Shown: positions 9,181 through 18,004 of the stretch, in pieces
Position numbering within the stretch: position 1 is the first letter of the stretch
Layout of the letters: every line of letters begins with the position of its first letter
Assembly: GCA_965216965.1 (NCBI GenBank)
Contig: CBDCGX010000021.1
Coordinates: forward strand, 1 to 57,266
Reading direction: 5' to 3'
Source of the DNA: CBDAKK01 sp965216965
GTDB taxonomy: Bacteria > Spirochaetota > Spirochaetia > WTKD01 > G963693115
DNA length: 57,266 nt
Made by a program: the position numbers and the translations under genes
Notes under the pieces: model-generated
What the model was told of the DNA's origin: nothing
What the model saw: only the letters and a program-made list of their open reading frames with translations
Database searches by the model: none

Positions 9181-10654
9181 AATTACTACGATTATTTTTT
9201 ATATCTTCTATAAATACAGTATCGCTTTTTACCGGTTCTAAGAGAATTTCTTCCTCTTGCTCATACGATTGAGAAGATATTATATCTGCATTATAGTCTT
9301 CTCCCATCCTAACATTATAAACATGTTGTCCAATTTCACTTTGAGTTTTTTCATTTTTGATTTCTACTGTCTCTTTGTTATCATTAAACAAATAATCAGT
9401 AGTATGTGTAGTATTCATCTTGTTTTTACCAGAAAGTATTTTTTCTTTATGAATTATATGAGAATCTCGTATATTAGGAAATAATTTGTTTTCATATACT
9501 ACTGCAGCTTTGAGAATAAACCCATACGCAAAAAGTGACGTCACAAGAGAAGACCCCCCTGTAGAATAAAAAGGCATATTAAGACCCGCAGTAGGTACTA
9601 ACCCTATAGATACAGCAATATGCCCCGACACAGAAACAATTATGTACGTAATACTTGAAAGTACTATATAAAAATAAAATCTATCTATGCTATAAAGTGC
9701 TTTACAAAGCGAAAACGCTTTTATAAACAACATCCAAAATAAAACAAGAATCATCAAGGATCCTATTAATCCAAATTCAGAAATAATTACAGAAAATACA
9801 AAGTCATTATAAAAATAAGGCAAGGCAAGTACATCAAACATGTTGGCACCAACCCCCCTCCCAAAAAAACCTCCTTGTTTTATAAGGTTATATGACTGTG
9901 AAAGTTGAAATCCTATATCAAGACGATCAGTATTGGGTTTGAGAAATGTAATAATTCTCTCTACCCTATTGGGACTATTTATAACTATTACAAAAAACAC
10001 GACACAAAGCATAACAAACCCAAGACCTTTCCAACGCGAAGGAATATCGGAAGAAAATAACAATGCTAAAACAACTATTCCACTCATCAAAAAAGAAGAA
10101 TAATCCTGCTGAAAATAAAGCGTTCCTATATACAGAAAAATCATAATGCTTAAACGAGACATAAGTCTAAAAACAACTTTATTCACTCTTTTATCAGACA
10201 AACCACCTCTCCATTGAAATTGAGAGCAAATAGAATGAAATTGTGCAAGTATATTGCTTATATATAGTGTAAGTGCAATACGAGCAAAATCTCCTGTCTG
10301 TAAAGAAATACCTGCAATACGTATCCAGCGACGTGCTCCATTTATATATGTTCCTGCAAACATAGTATAAATCATAGAAAGAAGTCCTATTATACACAAA
10401 ATAAAACTTAACTCACGAATTATTTTTGAGGGTGTTTTAAGTATGATATATATTCCAATAACACCGATACAAAGTGCTAAAAGCTGTTTTATAAAAAGTT
10501 TTAATATGCCATCGTGTTGAAAAACAAAATCTTGAATGATCCTACCTTTTTGTAGGGAAAAACTATATGAAAGTGAAAAAGAAAGTGCTAATCCTGTTGA
10601 TATGAATATCAACAGGAAAATAAAAAATGTATTAAAATATGTTTCTCTTTTCAT
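9170..10654 (-). CDS. ftsW: SEDS-family peptidoglycan polymerase FtsW
   Basis: FtsW polymerises lipid II during septum formation together with a class B PBP. About ten membrane helices fill residues 10-395. SEDS hallmarks are present: ARRWIRI after helix 4, QSYNLIKQGGFFGRGVG, ALPYFYNDFVFSVIISEFG, and GLVPTAGLNMPFYSTGGSS. The last ~100 residues form a hydrophilic acidic cytoplasmic tail, longer than in most FtsW proteins and with no motif I recognise. A RodA identity is possible from sequence alone, but the place between mraY and ftsQ favours FtsW. A purine-rich AGGAAA lies upstream of the ATG. Confidence 0.92.
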   Translation of the reverse strand: MKRETYFNTFFIFLLIFISTGLALSFSLSYSFSLQKGRIIQDFVFQHDGILKLFIKQLLALCIGVIGIYIILKTPSKIIRELSFILCIIGLLSMIYTMFAGTYINGARRWIRIAGISLQTGDFARIALTLYISNILAQFHSICSQFQWRGGLSDKRVNKVVFRLMSRLSIMIFLYIGTLYFQQDYSSFLMSGIVVLALLFSSDIPSRWKGLGFVMLCVVFFVIVINSPNRVERIITFLKPNTDRLDIGFQLSQSYNLIKQGGFFGRGVGANMFDVLALPYFYNDFVFSVIISEFGLIGSLMILVLFWMLFIKAFSLCKALYSIDRFYFYIVLSSITYIIVSVSGHIAVSIGLVPTAGLNMPFYSTGGSSLVTSLFAYGFILKAAVVYENKLFPNIRDSHIIHKEKILSGKNKMNTTHTTDYLFNDNKETVEIKNEKTQSEIGQHVYNVRMGEDYNADIISSQSYEQEEEILLEPVKSDTVFIEDIKNNRSNYEE

Positions 10655-10669
10655 AAATGATTTTATTTC

Positions 10670-11749
10670 CTAGCGAATTTTTAAAGTTATTAATCCTAAA
10701 ATGAGAAAAAAACCTCCAGCTATCCAAAAGCGAACAACCACCTTACTTTCTTTCCAGTTCTTTAGCTCAAAATGATGATGTAAAGGCGCCATTTTAAATA
10801 CTCTTTTCTTAAAAACTTTAAAGCTGAAAACTTGTATTATTACAGACAATGTTTCTATAACAAAAACTCCTCCCATTATAATTAATAAGAACTCATGTTT
10901 TGTAATAATACCTATTATTGCTATTAACCCACCTAACGTAAGACTACCAGTATCTCCCATCATAATAGATGCGGGATTACAATTATACCACAAGAACCCT
11001 ATGCATGAGCCTACAATAGACAAGCTCAAAATAGAAAGTTCTCCTGCATTTGCTACAAAGGGGATCTGTAAATATTCAGAAAAATCTATCCTCCCTGTAA
11101 CATATGAAATCACAGTAAAGCCCGATGCTATTAGGATAATTAATCCTGATGCAAGCCCATCAAGCCCGTCAGTAATATTTACAGCATTTGTTGTGCTAAT
11201 AATAATAAGTATTACTAAAATTACATAAAACCATCCTAGGTCTATTGATGCATCTTTCACAAAAGGAAAATAGATCTTTGAGGTTTGTTCATCTCCAAAA
11301 AGCATAAGTGCTACACCTATAATACTTCCTATAATAAGCTGACCTATAAGCTTTGTCCATGCTCGCAATCCCGTTTTTTTCGTTTGCATTATTTTCAGAT
11401 AATCATCAATAAAACCTAATAAACCAAAACTCAATAGCAAGAAAAAGATTACCCACGTATGCCAATGTCGTATATCCATCCACAAAAGGAGAACCATAGC
11501 AATAGAAAAGCAAATAACAACTCCACCCATAGTAGGAGTCCCCTTTTTCCCCATATGACATTTAGGGCCATCTTCACGAATTATTTCCCCTATTTTATAT
11601 CTTCTTTGCAACTTAATAACAAGTGGCATTAAAAATACAGAAATGAAAAACGCCATCATAGCACCGTATGCACCACGAAATGTAATATATTGGAATAAAT
11701 TAAAATATGTTATTTTATCTGCAAATGGGTATAAAAATTCTTTTAACAT
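10670..11749 (-). CDS. mraY: Phospho-N-acetylmuramoyl-pentapeptide transferase MraY
   Basis: MraY moves phospho-MurNAc-pentapeptide from UDP to undecaprenyl phosphate, making lipid I at the inner membrane. The protein has ten helices and the catalytic motifs: FIDDYLK, DGLDGLA, MGDTGSL and the C-terminal HHHFEL. The frame also allows a start seven codons upstream at 11770; I chose the ATG at 11749 because an AAAGAGAT ribosome binding site lies six bases before it and the N-terminus then matches the family (short leader, then YITFRGAYGAMM). ftsW follows after 15 bp; murF lies 96 bp upstream. Confidence 0.94.
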   Translation of the reverse strand: MLKEFLYPFADKITYFNLFQYITFRGAYGAMMAFFISVFLMPLVIKLQRRYKIGEIIREDGPKCHMGKKGTPTMGGVVICFSIAMVLLLWMDIRHWHTWVIFFLLLSFGLLGFIDDYLKIMQTKKTGLRAWTKLIGQLIIGSIIGVALMLFGDEQTSKIYFPFVKDASIDLGWFYVILVILIIISTTNAVNITDGLDGLASGLIILIASGFTVISYVTGRIDFSEYLQIPFVANAGELSILSLSIVGSCIGFLWYNCNPASIMMGDTGSLTLGGLIAIIGIITKHEFLLIIMGGVFVIETLSVIIQVFSFKVFKKRVFKMAPLHHHFELKNWKESKVVVRFWIAGGFFLILGLITLKIR

Positions 11750-11845
11750 GTATATCTCTTTTAGCAACACAAACTAAATATTAATAGCACTGTATGTACA
11801 TCTACTTTTATTTTCGTACTTTTTTATAATAACATTATAATTTTC

Positions 11846-13273
11846 CTATGTGTCACGATTACTTTCAAGACTTTTAACTATCTCATTTGCAGTGTCACTA
11901 AGATGATAAAAATTACTTCCTTTTATAAATATAAGCGTATCTTTACAGGGCAGGTTTTGTATACTCTTTTGAATATATGATATTTTATCCTCTATGTTTT
12001 CTATCTTATAAAAGATATTTCTATATTTTCTTTCTATAAATATATTTGAGTATTCATTTCCCAAAAGGAAAATCATATACCTTCTATCTTTGTCATGCAT
12101 GTCTTGTAACATAAGATACAATTCATTTATTATTTTCTTATGTTCTTTCTCTGTATGTATTCCTAACTCTTTAATTCCTCCTAATATATATATAATCTGA
12201 TTCATAGGAAGAGAAGAAACCCATCGTATAGCAGAAATAACAGAAATAGCGTTAGAATTATACGAATCATCTATTACATATGGTTTCTCGTGCAATATCT
12301 GATATCTTCTTTTTTCATTTCGCATACAAGTAATCCTTTTTGTGATTTGTGCATGACTTACTCCCAAAAAACGTGCCACCTGTAAAGCAGTAATGCTATT
12401 TCTTGCATTTACATCACCAAGCAGTGGAACTTTTATAAAAGAAAGACCTTGGAATTCTAAAGAAAACCCATATATTCCCTCATCCCGTATTTGAATAAGA
12501 CCTTTACATGATTTTTCTCCATGTAATTTTATTTCACACGGAAGGGATTGTACTTTCTTCTGCAAAACAATATCTTCTTCTGGCACCCAGATTGCTTTTA
12601 TTTGTTTTCCTTTTGCAATAGATAATTTTTCATTTTGCAATTCATTCTTATCTTTAAACCCAGCAAGGTGGCTGTTTTCTACATTTGTAACTATTGCATA
12701 ATCGGGACGTAATACTTCTACAAGATGTTCCATTTCACCATATTTAGAAATACCGCATTCTAATATAGCATACTTCACATTTTTCCAAGAGATATTTAAT
12801 AACGTCAACGAAAGTCCTTGCATTGTATTGAGATTCCCCTTACTATACACACCCTCTAGCATTGTAGCAAGCAGATTCTTAGTAGTCGTTTTCCCTGTGC
12901 TTCCAGTAACAGCTATTACATCTGCATCTCTTGCTTCATTAATGCGAACCTGCATTACAAGTTTTTTCAGTGCAACAAAACCATCTTCTACTCCTATGAG
13001 GAGTGCATGCCTCTTATATTGTTCTATAAGTACTTTTGTAATATATTGCTGTTCTACAAGAACAATGTTTGATCCTGCCTTGAGTGCCTGATCTATAAAT
13101 TCTCCGCCATTAGAATACTCCCCTTGTATTCCTATAAAAAATGTTCCTTTCTTACACTCTCTTGAATCTAAAGAAGCTCTTATCCATTCTGAACGAGTAT
13201 CTCCATATGCATTATAATTAACGTTACTTTCTTTAAGATATTGTAATATCGTTGTGAAACGGAATTGAGACAT
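11846..13273 (-). CDS. murF: UDP-MurNAc-tripeptide--D-Ala-D-Ala ligase
   Basis: MurF adds D-Ala-D-Ala to the UDP-MurNAc tripeptide in the cytoplasm using ATP. The N-terminal domain shows SLDSRECKKGTFFIGIQG, the P-loop GSTGKTTT is at residues 124-131, and the central domain has ECGISKYGEMEHL and TNVENSHLAGF, all Mur-ligase features and MurF-like in the first two. The C-terminal domain begins near residue 320 with a DDSYNSN motif. Length 475 is normal. It lies 25 bp after ftsL in the division operon. Confidence 0.94.
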   Translation of the reverse strand: MSQFRFTTILQYLKESNVNYNAYGDTRSEWIRASLDSRECKKGTFFIGIQGEYSNGGEFIDQALKAGSNIVLVEQQYITKVLIEQYKRHALLIGVEDGFVALKKLVMQVRINEARDADVIAVTGSTGKTTTKNLLATMLEGVYSKGNLNTMQGLSLTLLNISWKNVKYAILECGISKYGEMEHLVEVLRPDYAIVTNVENSHLAGFKDKNELQNEKLSIAKGKQIKAIWVPEEDIVLQKKVQSLPCEIKLHGEKSCKGLIQIRDEGIYGFSLEFQGLSFIKVPLLGDVNARNSITALQVARFLGVSHAQITKRITCMRNEKRRYQILHEKPYVIDDSYNSNAISVISAIRWVSSLPMNQIIYILGGIKELGIHTEKEHKKIINELYLMLQDMHDKDRRYMIFLLGNEYSNIFIERKYRNIFYKIENIEDKISYIQKSIQNLPCKDTLIFIKGSNFYHLSDTANEIVKSLESNRDT

Positions 13274-13298
13274 AACTTTTTTTTTCCACAGTATTAAT

Positions 13299-13583
13299 CT
13301 ATTTTTTTCTATATAATTCGGGAAGAATATCTCCCCTTATAATGATAGTTTTCTTGGGAACAAGCTCCTTCATGTTAAGCTTTTCTCTATACGAAAAAAG
13401 ATAATTAGCACTCCTATATAACTCTAACTCTGCAATAGCTCTTTTATTATCTTCTATATATCTATTTTGTAATTCAAGCAAAGCATTTTTTCTCAGTCTA
13501 TAATCATAATATGCCCCAGAAACAACATATTTTGTCATCAATAAAGTAGTCATAATACTAATAAGCACTATTATTTTTCTCAT
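13299..13583 (-). CDS. ftsL: FtsL-like division protein
   Basis: A 94-residue bitopic protein with one N-terminal membrane helix (about residues 4-22) and a heptad-like segment after it (LRKNALLELQNRYIEDNKRA), the FtsL layout. FtsL forms a coiled-coil complex with FtsQ and an FtsB-type partner. Sequence identity within this family is too low for a direct match; the call depends on size, topology and the slot between rsmH and murF, where treponemes keep ftsL. Its ATG overlaps the rsmH stop (ATGA), so the two are translationally coupled. Confidence 0.75.
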   Translation of the reverse strand: MRKIIVLISIMTTLLMTKYVVSGAYYDYRLRKNALLELQNRYIEDNKRAIAELELYRSANYLFSYREKLNMKELVPKKTIIIRGDILPELYRKK

Positions 13584-14560
13584 AGTTTTTTCTTTTCTAT
13601 TACACGCAACTTAGCTCCTCTACTTGACGGATTACTTAATATTTCTTCGGACGAAGAAACTATTACCGTTGGAGTAAGATTTATTGCAACACAAGTATCT
13701 GTGTCTGCATTTGTATACGCATAGTTATTGTCATATATCGGTATTTCTTCAATATTCTTTAGAGACCCCTCTACGTACTTAAAAAACTTTTTAATTATTC
13801 TATCTTCAAGAGAATGAAAAGATATTACTGCAAGGCGCCCTCCCGGAACAAGTACATTCCATGCATGAGGAAGTGCTCTTTGAATCCGTGCAAGTTCATC
13901 ATTAACCTCTATTCGTAATGCTTGAAATATCCTTGTAATAATACTCGCATCGCTACTTTTCTTTCCAAGTTGCAATGCGGTCAACAAGTCAGTAGTCGTT
14001 TTAATTGTATTGCCTTTCCGCATATTTACAATTCTATTTGCCCACACCTGACATGCCCTTTCTTCGCTGTATTTATAAATCATATCGGATAATTCTTTTC
14101 TTGAGTATGTATTTATAATATCCATAGCAGTGTTACTATTAGATGAACCATTAAATCTCATATCAAGAGATTCGTTCCCATGTCGAGAGAATCCTCTTTT
14201 TGAATCCTTAAAATGATACATACAAGGCCCTAGATCTATTATGATTCCATCATATTGCTTGTTTTTATGATATGCATTGATAAAAAAATTGTCATACCAC
14301 TCATGATGAAAATGTACTGCATCATGTGGAATATCTTTTTCTTCCTCAAACCTTTTGCGTGCCATTTCAAGCATGTGTGCATCGGCATCTATTCCATCTA
14401 TAACACAAGTAGAATTAGAAATAAAGAGAAGTGTAAGCGTATGCCCACCAAATCCTAATGTTGCGTCAGCAATATGAACAATTTTATCTTTCTTATCACG
14501 AACACATGGTAAAAAAAAAGATAATGTTTCTTTTAGTAAAACACTTTCATGTATAGTCAT
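13580..14560 (-). CDS. rsmH: 16S rRNA (cytosine(1402)-N4)-methyltransferase RsmH
   Basis: RsmH (MraW) methylates N4 of C1402 in the 16S rRNA decoding centre. The N-terminal HESVLLKE and the SAM motif DATLGFGGH (residues 32-40) are typical, followed by IIDLGPCMYHF, GFSRHGNESLDMRF and the C-terminal VISFHSLEDRIIKKFF. I chose the ATG at 14560, seven bases after the mraZ stop, because the family begins directly before HESVLL; a GTG twelve codons upstream at 14596, inside mraZ and behind a purine-rich AGAGAG stretch, is an alternative. Stop TGA overlaps ftsL. TGA as a functional stop argues against recoding in this genome. Confidence 0.93.
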   Translation of the reverse strand: MTIHESVLLKETLSFFLPCVRDKKDKIVHIADATLGFGGHTLTLLFISNSTCVIDGIDADAHMLEMARKRFEEEKDIPHDAVHFHHEWYDNFFINAYHKNKQYDGIIIDLGPCMYHFKDSKRGFSRHGNESLDMRFNGSSNSNTAMDIINTYSRKELSDMIYKYSEERACQVWANRIVNMRKGNTIKTTTDLLTALQLGKKSSDASIITRIFQALRIEVNDELARIQRALPHAWNVLVPGGRLAVISFHSLEDRIIKKFFKYVEGSLKNIEEIPIYDNNYAYTNADTDTCVAINLTPTVIVSSSEEILSNPSSRGAKLRVIEKKKL

Positions 14561-14567
14561 GCTAAAC

Positions 14568-15026
14568 TTAGAATTTGATAAGCCCTCCCAGTTCACTTAC
14601 TCTCTTCTCTCTTATTTCTGATTCTCTTTCTAAACATGTTTCAAATATTGATGGGTTCCAAAGCTCAAAGAATTTAACCATACCCACTATCACACATTGT
14701 TCCGTTATAGATGCAAGATTAAGAAGGGTTTGAGGTATTGCTATCCTCCTTGTTTTTTCTTCTATCTCTTGCTCAAATGCGTGCCCAATAAAATATCTCA
14801 TCAATGCAAGACTTTCCTCTTCAAAAGGAGATGCATTACTGCTAATTCTTTGAACAAATTGTTCCCAATATGTTTTTTTCATTAGCCATAAACAGTTTTC
14901 ACTTCTACCGCGAGTAACAAAAACCTCTCTCTCCCCTTCTAGTTGATTCATCAACCGAGAAGGAAATGAAAACCGACCTTTTTCATCTACAGTAACTTGA
15001 AATAAACTATTAAAGCTTTTCTCCAT
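14568..15026 (-). CDS. mraZ: Transcriptional regulator MraZ
   Basis: MraZ is a ring-forming AbrB-fold DNA-binding protein that represses its own division/wall operon. The first of the two AbrB-like repeats shows VDEKGRFSFPSRL (residues 13-25), the second KTRRIAIPQTLL. Length 152 is typical. It is the first gene of an eight-gene operon running to ftsA, and candidate MraZ sites lie just upstream of its promoter. Confidence 0.94.
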   Translation of the reverse strand: MEKSFNSLFQVTVDEKGRFSFPSRLMNQLEGEREVFVTRGRSENCLWLMKKTYWEQFVQRISSNASPFEEESLALMRYFIGHAFEQEIEEKTRRIAIPQTLLNLASITEQCVIVGMVKFFELWNPSIFETCLERESEIREKRVSELGGLIKF

Positions 15027-15055
15027 AATTCCGATATTCCAATTTGGATACTATT

Positions 15056-15085
15056 ATAATACCACATTTATATAATATTAGTCAA
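15056..15085 (-). promoter_or_regulatory. Promoter of the mraZ division/wall operon
   Basis: On the minus strand the -35 TTGACT (15080-15085) and -10 TATTAT (15056-15061) are separated by 18 bp. Transcription would start near 15050, about 23 nt before the mraZ ATG. This is one of the best -35/-10 pairs in the window. Confidence 0.65.
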
Positions 15086-15101
15086 CTTCTTTACAAGAAA
15101 A

Positions 15102-15116
15102 ATCCATTTTTTCCCA
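15102..15116 (-). promoter_or_regulatory. Candidate MraZ box (direct repeats 10 bp apart)
   Basis: On the minus strand TGGGA (15112-15116) and TGGAT (15102-15106) begin exactly 10 bp apart. MraZ in other bacteria binds TGGGN repeats separated by 5 nt. The two repeats lie 16 bp upstream of the -35. A third repeat, usual elsewhere, is not visible, and the second is imperfect. Confidence 0.45.
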
Positions 15117-15200
15117 TTTTTTTATACAAACAAATGATATTGCAAAATACACACATGATTTATGGACCGCCAGCCCTTTTTATACCACAGTTGTTAGAAC

Positions 15201-15237
15201 AAAATAAAAAAGGCATGCACGGAATTCCGTGCATGCC
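15201..15237 (-). terminator. Rho-independent terminator after deoD
   Basis: A perfect 26-bp palindrome at 15212-15237 with a GGCATGCACGG arm is followed, on the minus strand, by a T-rich tract (15201-15211, TTTTTTATTTT). It begins 22 bp after the deoD stop and separates deoD from the mraZ promoter. Confidence 0.88.
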
Positions 15238-15259
15238 AATAATATAGTCTTTATCTAAT

Positions 15260-15961
15260 TTACAAGACTATTTCTAAAGCCATCTTCATCATATCGTTAA
15301 ATGTTGTTTCTCTTTCTTGTGCTGTAGTTTCCTCTCTTGAAATAAGATTGTCACTTACGGTAAGTATGGCAAGTGCTCTTACATTATATTTTGCCGAAAG
15401 GGTATAGAGTTGAGATGTTTCCATCTCTATTGCTTTTACACCATACTCTGCCCACATCTTCCAAAAGTTAGGGTCATCATGATAAAATGTATCTGTACTC
15501 AATATAGATCCAAAATGAGCTCTCACTCCATTCTTTCTTGCCCATTCTTGTGAATTAAACAACAACTGAGCATTTGCAGACGGTGCATACGTCAACCCCT
15601 TAAATCTAAGACAATTCATATTAGAGTCTGTACATGCTGTCATCGCTATTACAATATCTCTTATTTTTACTTCTGATAGTATGGATCCACAAGAACCTAC
15701 TCGTATAAGCGTTTTAGCCTCATAAAAAGAAATAAGCTCATTGATATAAATTCCTGCTGAGGCCTGACCCATCCCCGTGCCTTGCACAGATATTCGTACT
15801 CCCTTGTATACCCCAGTATAACCTAACATTCCACGAACATTATTATAACATTGAGAGCCTTCTAAATAATTCTCCGCAATATACTTTGCCCTAAGCGGAT
15901 CTCCAGGGAGTAAAACTATATCCGCAACTTCATCTTTTTTTGCTTCTATATGGACACTCAT
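15260..15961 (-). CDS. deoD: Purine-nucleoside phosphorylase, DeoD type
   Basis: DeoD splits purine (deoxy)ribonucleosides with phosphate into base and pentose-1-phosphate for salvage. The N-terminal LLPGDPLRAKYIAENYL, the phosphate-binding RVGSCGS and the substrate-pocket VKAIEMETSQLY are the hallmarks of the hexameric trimer-of-dimers family; the catalytic Asp is in TVSDNL near the C-terminus. Length 233 is normal. A strong AAGGAGG ribosome binding site precedes the ATG. It lies 86 bp after glmS in the same direction and ends in its own terminator. Confidence 0.95.
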   Translation of the reverse strand: MSVHIEAKKDEVADIVLLPGDPLRAKYIAENYLEGSQCYNNVRGMLGYTGVYKGVRISVQGTGMGQASAGIYINELISFYEAKTLIRVGSCGSILSEVKIRDIVIAMTACTDSNMNCLRFKGLTYAPSANAQLLFNSQEWARKNGVRAHFGSILSTDTFYHDDPNFWKMWAEYGVKAIEMETSQLYTLSAKYNVRALAILTVSDNLISREETTAQERETTFNDMMKMALEIVL

Positions 15962-16047
15962 ACATGCCTCCTTGTTTTTAATAATACCATTATACTTCCT
16001 TATAATCTTTATATGGTACCTTCATAATTATTATATCAATATTGATA

Positions 16048-17874
16048 TTATTCTACAGTAACGCTTTTTGCAAGATTTCTTGGTTTATCTACATCCAGCA
16101 TGCGTTCTTCTGCCATATATAAAGAAAAAAGATGGATGGGGAGTAGCAACAAAAACGGGCAAAAAAACTCATGTGTTGTAGGAATATAAAAAATATTATC
16201 AGCGACATCCTCAAACTCTTTCATATTTTCGGGAGCTATAACAAACGTATATCCACCTCTTGCTTTTATCTCTTGTATATTGCTTTTCATCTTCATACTA
16301 AAATAATCATTGCACGCTAAAAAAAATGCTGGAAAATGATTATCAATAAGCGCAATAGGGCCATGCTTCATTTCTGCCGAACTATATGCCTGTGCATGTA
16401 TATAAGCTATTTCTTTTACCTTAAGTGCGGCTTCCCTTGCAATGGGCAACCCCATTCCTCTTCCCAAAAACATAATATGTTCACATTTCTTATGTTTTTT
16501 TGCTAATTCTTTTAATTTATGTTTTTGTAATAATATCCCCCCCATTTTTTCGGGTATATCATGTAAATTATGTATGAATTTTTTTCCCTCTTGAAAAGAC
16601 ATTCCACGTGCTCGTGCAATCTTTAAAGCAAGCAAATACAACACTGTAAGTTGACCACTTAATGATTTTGTAGATGCAACGGATATTTCAACTCCACTAT
16701 GTGTAAAACTCCCCCCTTCTGTTTCACGCGATATTGTTGATCCAACAGAATTACAAATACCCCTCACAGCAACACCATGATTCATTATCTCTCGTAGTGC
16801 AAGAATGGTATCATATGTTTCTCCTGACTGCGATATTACAAGATAAAGCGTCTTATCATTTATTACTGGATTGCGAGCAATAAATTCTGATGATAATTCT
16901 GCACTTGCAGGGATTCGAGCAATGTTTTCTATAAGCATAGCACCCACCTCTCCCGCATAATAACTCGTTCCAATTGAAAGTATCTTTACCGAAGTATACG
17001 AGTTAATCTGCTTTAAAGATAAATTCATTCCCGACAAAATTGCCGTGCTATCATTAAAATGTATTCTACCCATAAGTGCATTACGGACAGAAAAAGGATG
17101 TTCATGTATTTCTTTTTCCATAAAAGTGGCATAATTTCCCTTTTCTATATCTGTAACATTCCATTCAAGCTTATGGGCTGTCTTTTTTATAGCCTCCGAG
17201 TTTTTGTTATAAATAGCATATTCATATTGCGTAAGCTCAACAATTTCTTTTTCTTCCATATATATAACATGATCGCTATACCGCCGCAGTACAGATGGAT
17301 CAGAAGCAAGAATCATCGCGTCTTTTATTCTTGCAATTACCATAGGAGAGCCATGGCAGGCTCCTATTATATGGTGAGGATGATCCTTATGGAGTATTAA
17401 CAATCCATATGTTCCTTGTAAACATCCCAATACAGAAAAAATCGTATCTTTGAGCACTCCATTATAATGTTTTGCAAAAAGATGGGTTATTACTTCAGTA
17501 TCAGTATCCGATTTAAATTCCACCCCTTCTTTTATAAGTTGGGATTTTATCTCTCTATAATTTTCTATAATACCATTATGTACTACAACACACGAACCAT
17601 CATAGCTTTGATGCGGATGAGCATTTTCTTCACTTACTTTCCCATGAGTTGCCCAACGAGTATGTCCTATCCCAACATTGCCTTCTATATCACTTTTTCT
17701 ACATTTTCTTTCAAGAACATCTAATCGACCTACAGATTTTGTAATGAGTATTTCTTTATTGTGAATAACAGCTATGCCTGCCGAATCATAGCCCCTATAT
17801 TCTAACCGAGATAATCCCTCGCATAAAATATTTACTGCATCTTTATTACCAATGTATCCACATATACCACACAT
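16048..17874 (-). CDS. glmS: Glutamine--fructose-6-phosphate aminotransferase (isomerizing)
   Basis: GlmS makes glucosamine-6-phosphate from fructose-6-phosphate and glutamine, the first step to UDP-GlcNAc. The N-terminal Cys nucleophile is in MCGICGYIG; the glutaminase domain shows GHTRWATHG and HNGIIENY. Two SIS domains follow, with SQSGETYDT and SAEMKHGP, and the C-terminus ends in DKPRNLAKSVTVE as in the family. At 608 residues it is full length. No clear ribosome binding site precedes the ATG. A 130-bp gap holding an imperfect palindrome separates it from nagB, so it may have separate control from the catabolic genes. No glmS ribozyme-like structure was recognised. Confidence 0.96.
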   Translation of the reverse strand: MCGICGYIGNKDAVNILCEGLSRLEYRGYDSAGIAVIHNKEILITKSVGRLDVLERKCRKSDIEGNVGIGHTRWATHGKVSEENAHPHQSYDGSCVVVHNGIIENYREIKSQLIKEGVEFKSDTDTEVITHLFAKHYNGVLKDTIFSVLGCLQGTYGLLILHKDHPHHIIGACHGSPMVIARIKDAMILASDPSVLRRYSDHVIYMEEKEIVELTQYEYAIYNKNSEAIKKTAHKLEWNVTDIEKGNYATFMEKEIHEHPFSVRNALMGRIHFNDSTAILSGMNLSLKQINSYTSVKILSIGTSYYAGEVGAMLIENIARIPASAELSSEFIARNPVINDKTLYLVISQSGETYDTILALREIMNHGVAVRGICNSVGSTISRETEGGSFTHSGVEISVASTKSLSGQLTVLYLLALKIARARGMSFQEGKKFIHNLHDIPEKMGGILLQKHKLKELAKKHKKCEHIMFLGRGMGLPIAREAALKVKEIAYIHAQAYSSAEMKHGPIALIDNHFPAFFLACNDYFSMKMKSNIQEIKARGGYTFVIAPENMKEFEDVADNIFYIPTTHEFFCPFLLLLPIHLFSLYMAEERMLDVDKPRNLAKSVTVE

Positions 17875-17918
17875 ACTTTATACTAAGAATATCCCACTAG
17901 CTTTATTATATATAATTA

Positions 17919-17953
17919 AGGATAAGTAGTAAAATAATTTTATAATCTATCCT
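17919..17953. repeat. Imperfect 35-bp palindrome upstream of glmS
   Basis: Arms begin AGGATA and end TATCCT around an AT-rich TAAAATAATTTTA centre; 13 of 17 positions pair. It lies about 45 bp before the glmS start in the nagB-glmS gap. It could be a repressor site for glmS or a weak transcript-end hairpin; no T-tract follows on the minus strand. Confidence 0.4.
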
Positions 17954-18004
17954 AAATTATTACATACATTATACATTCTTTCTATAATTTCTCTATTCTC
18001 TTTC

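Noticed and set aside
17875..18004. glmS ribozyme in the leader of glmS
   Set aside because: The gap is too short and AT-rich and does not contain the ribozyme core; only an imperfect palindrome is seen.
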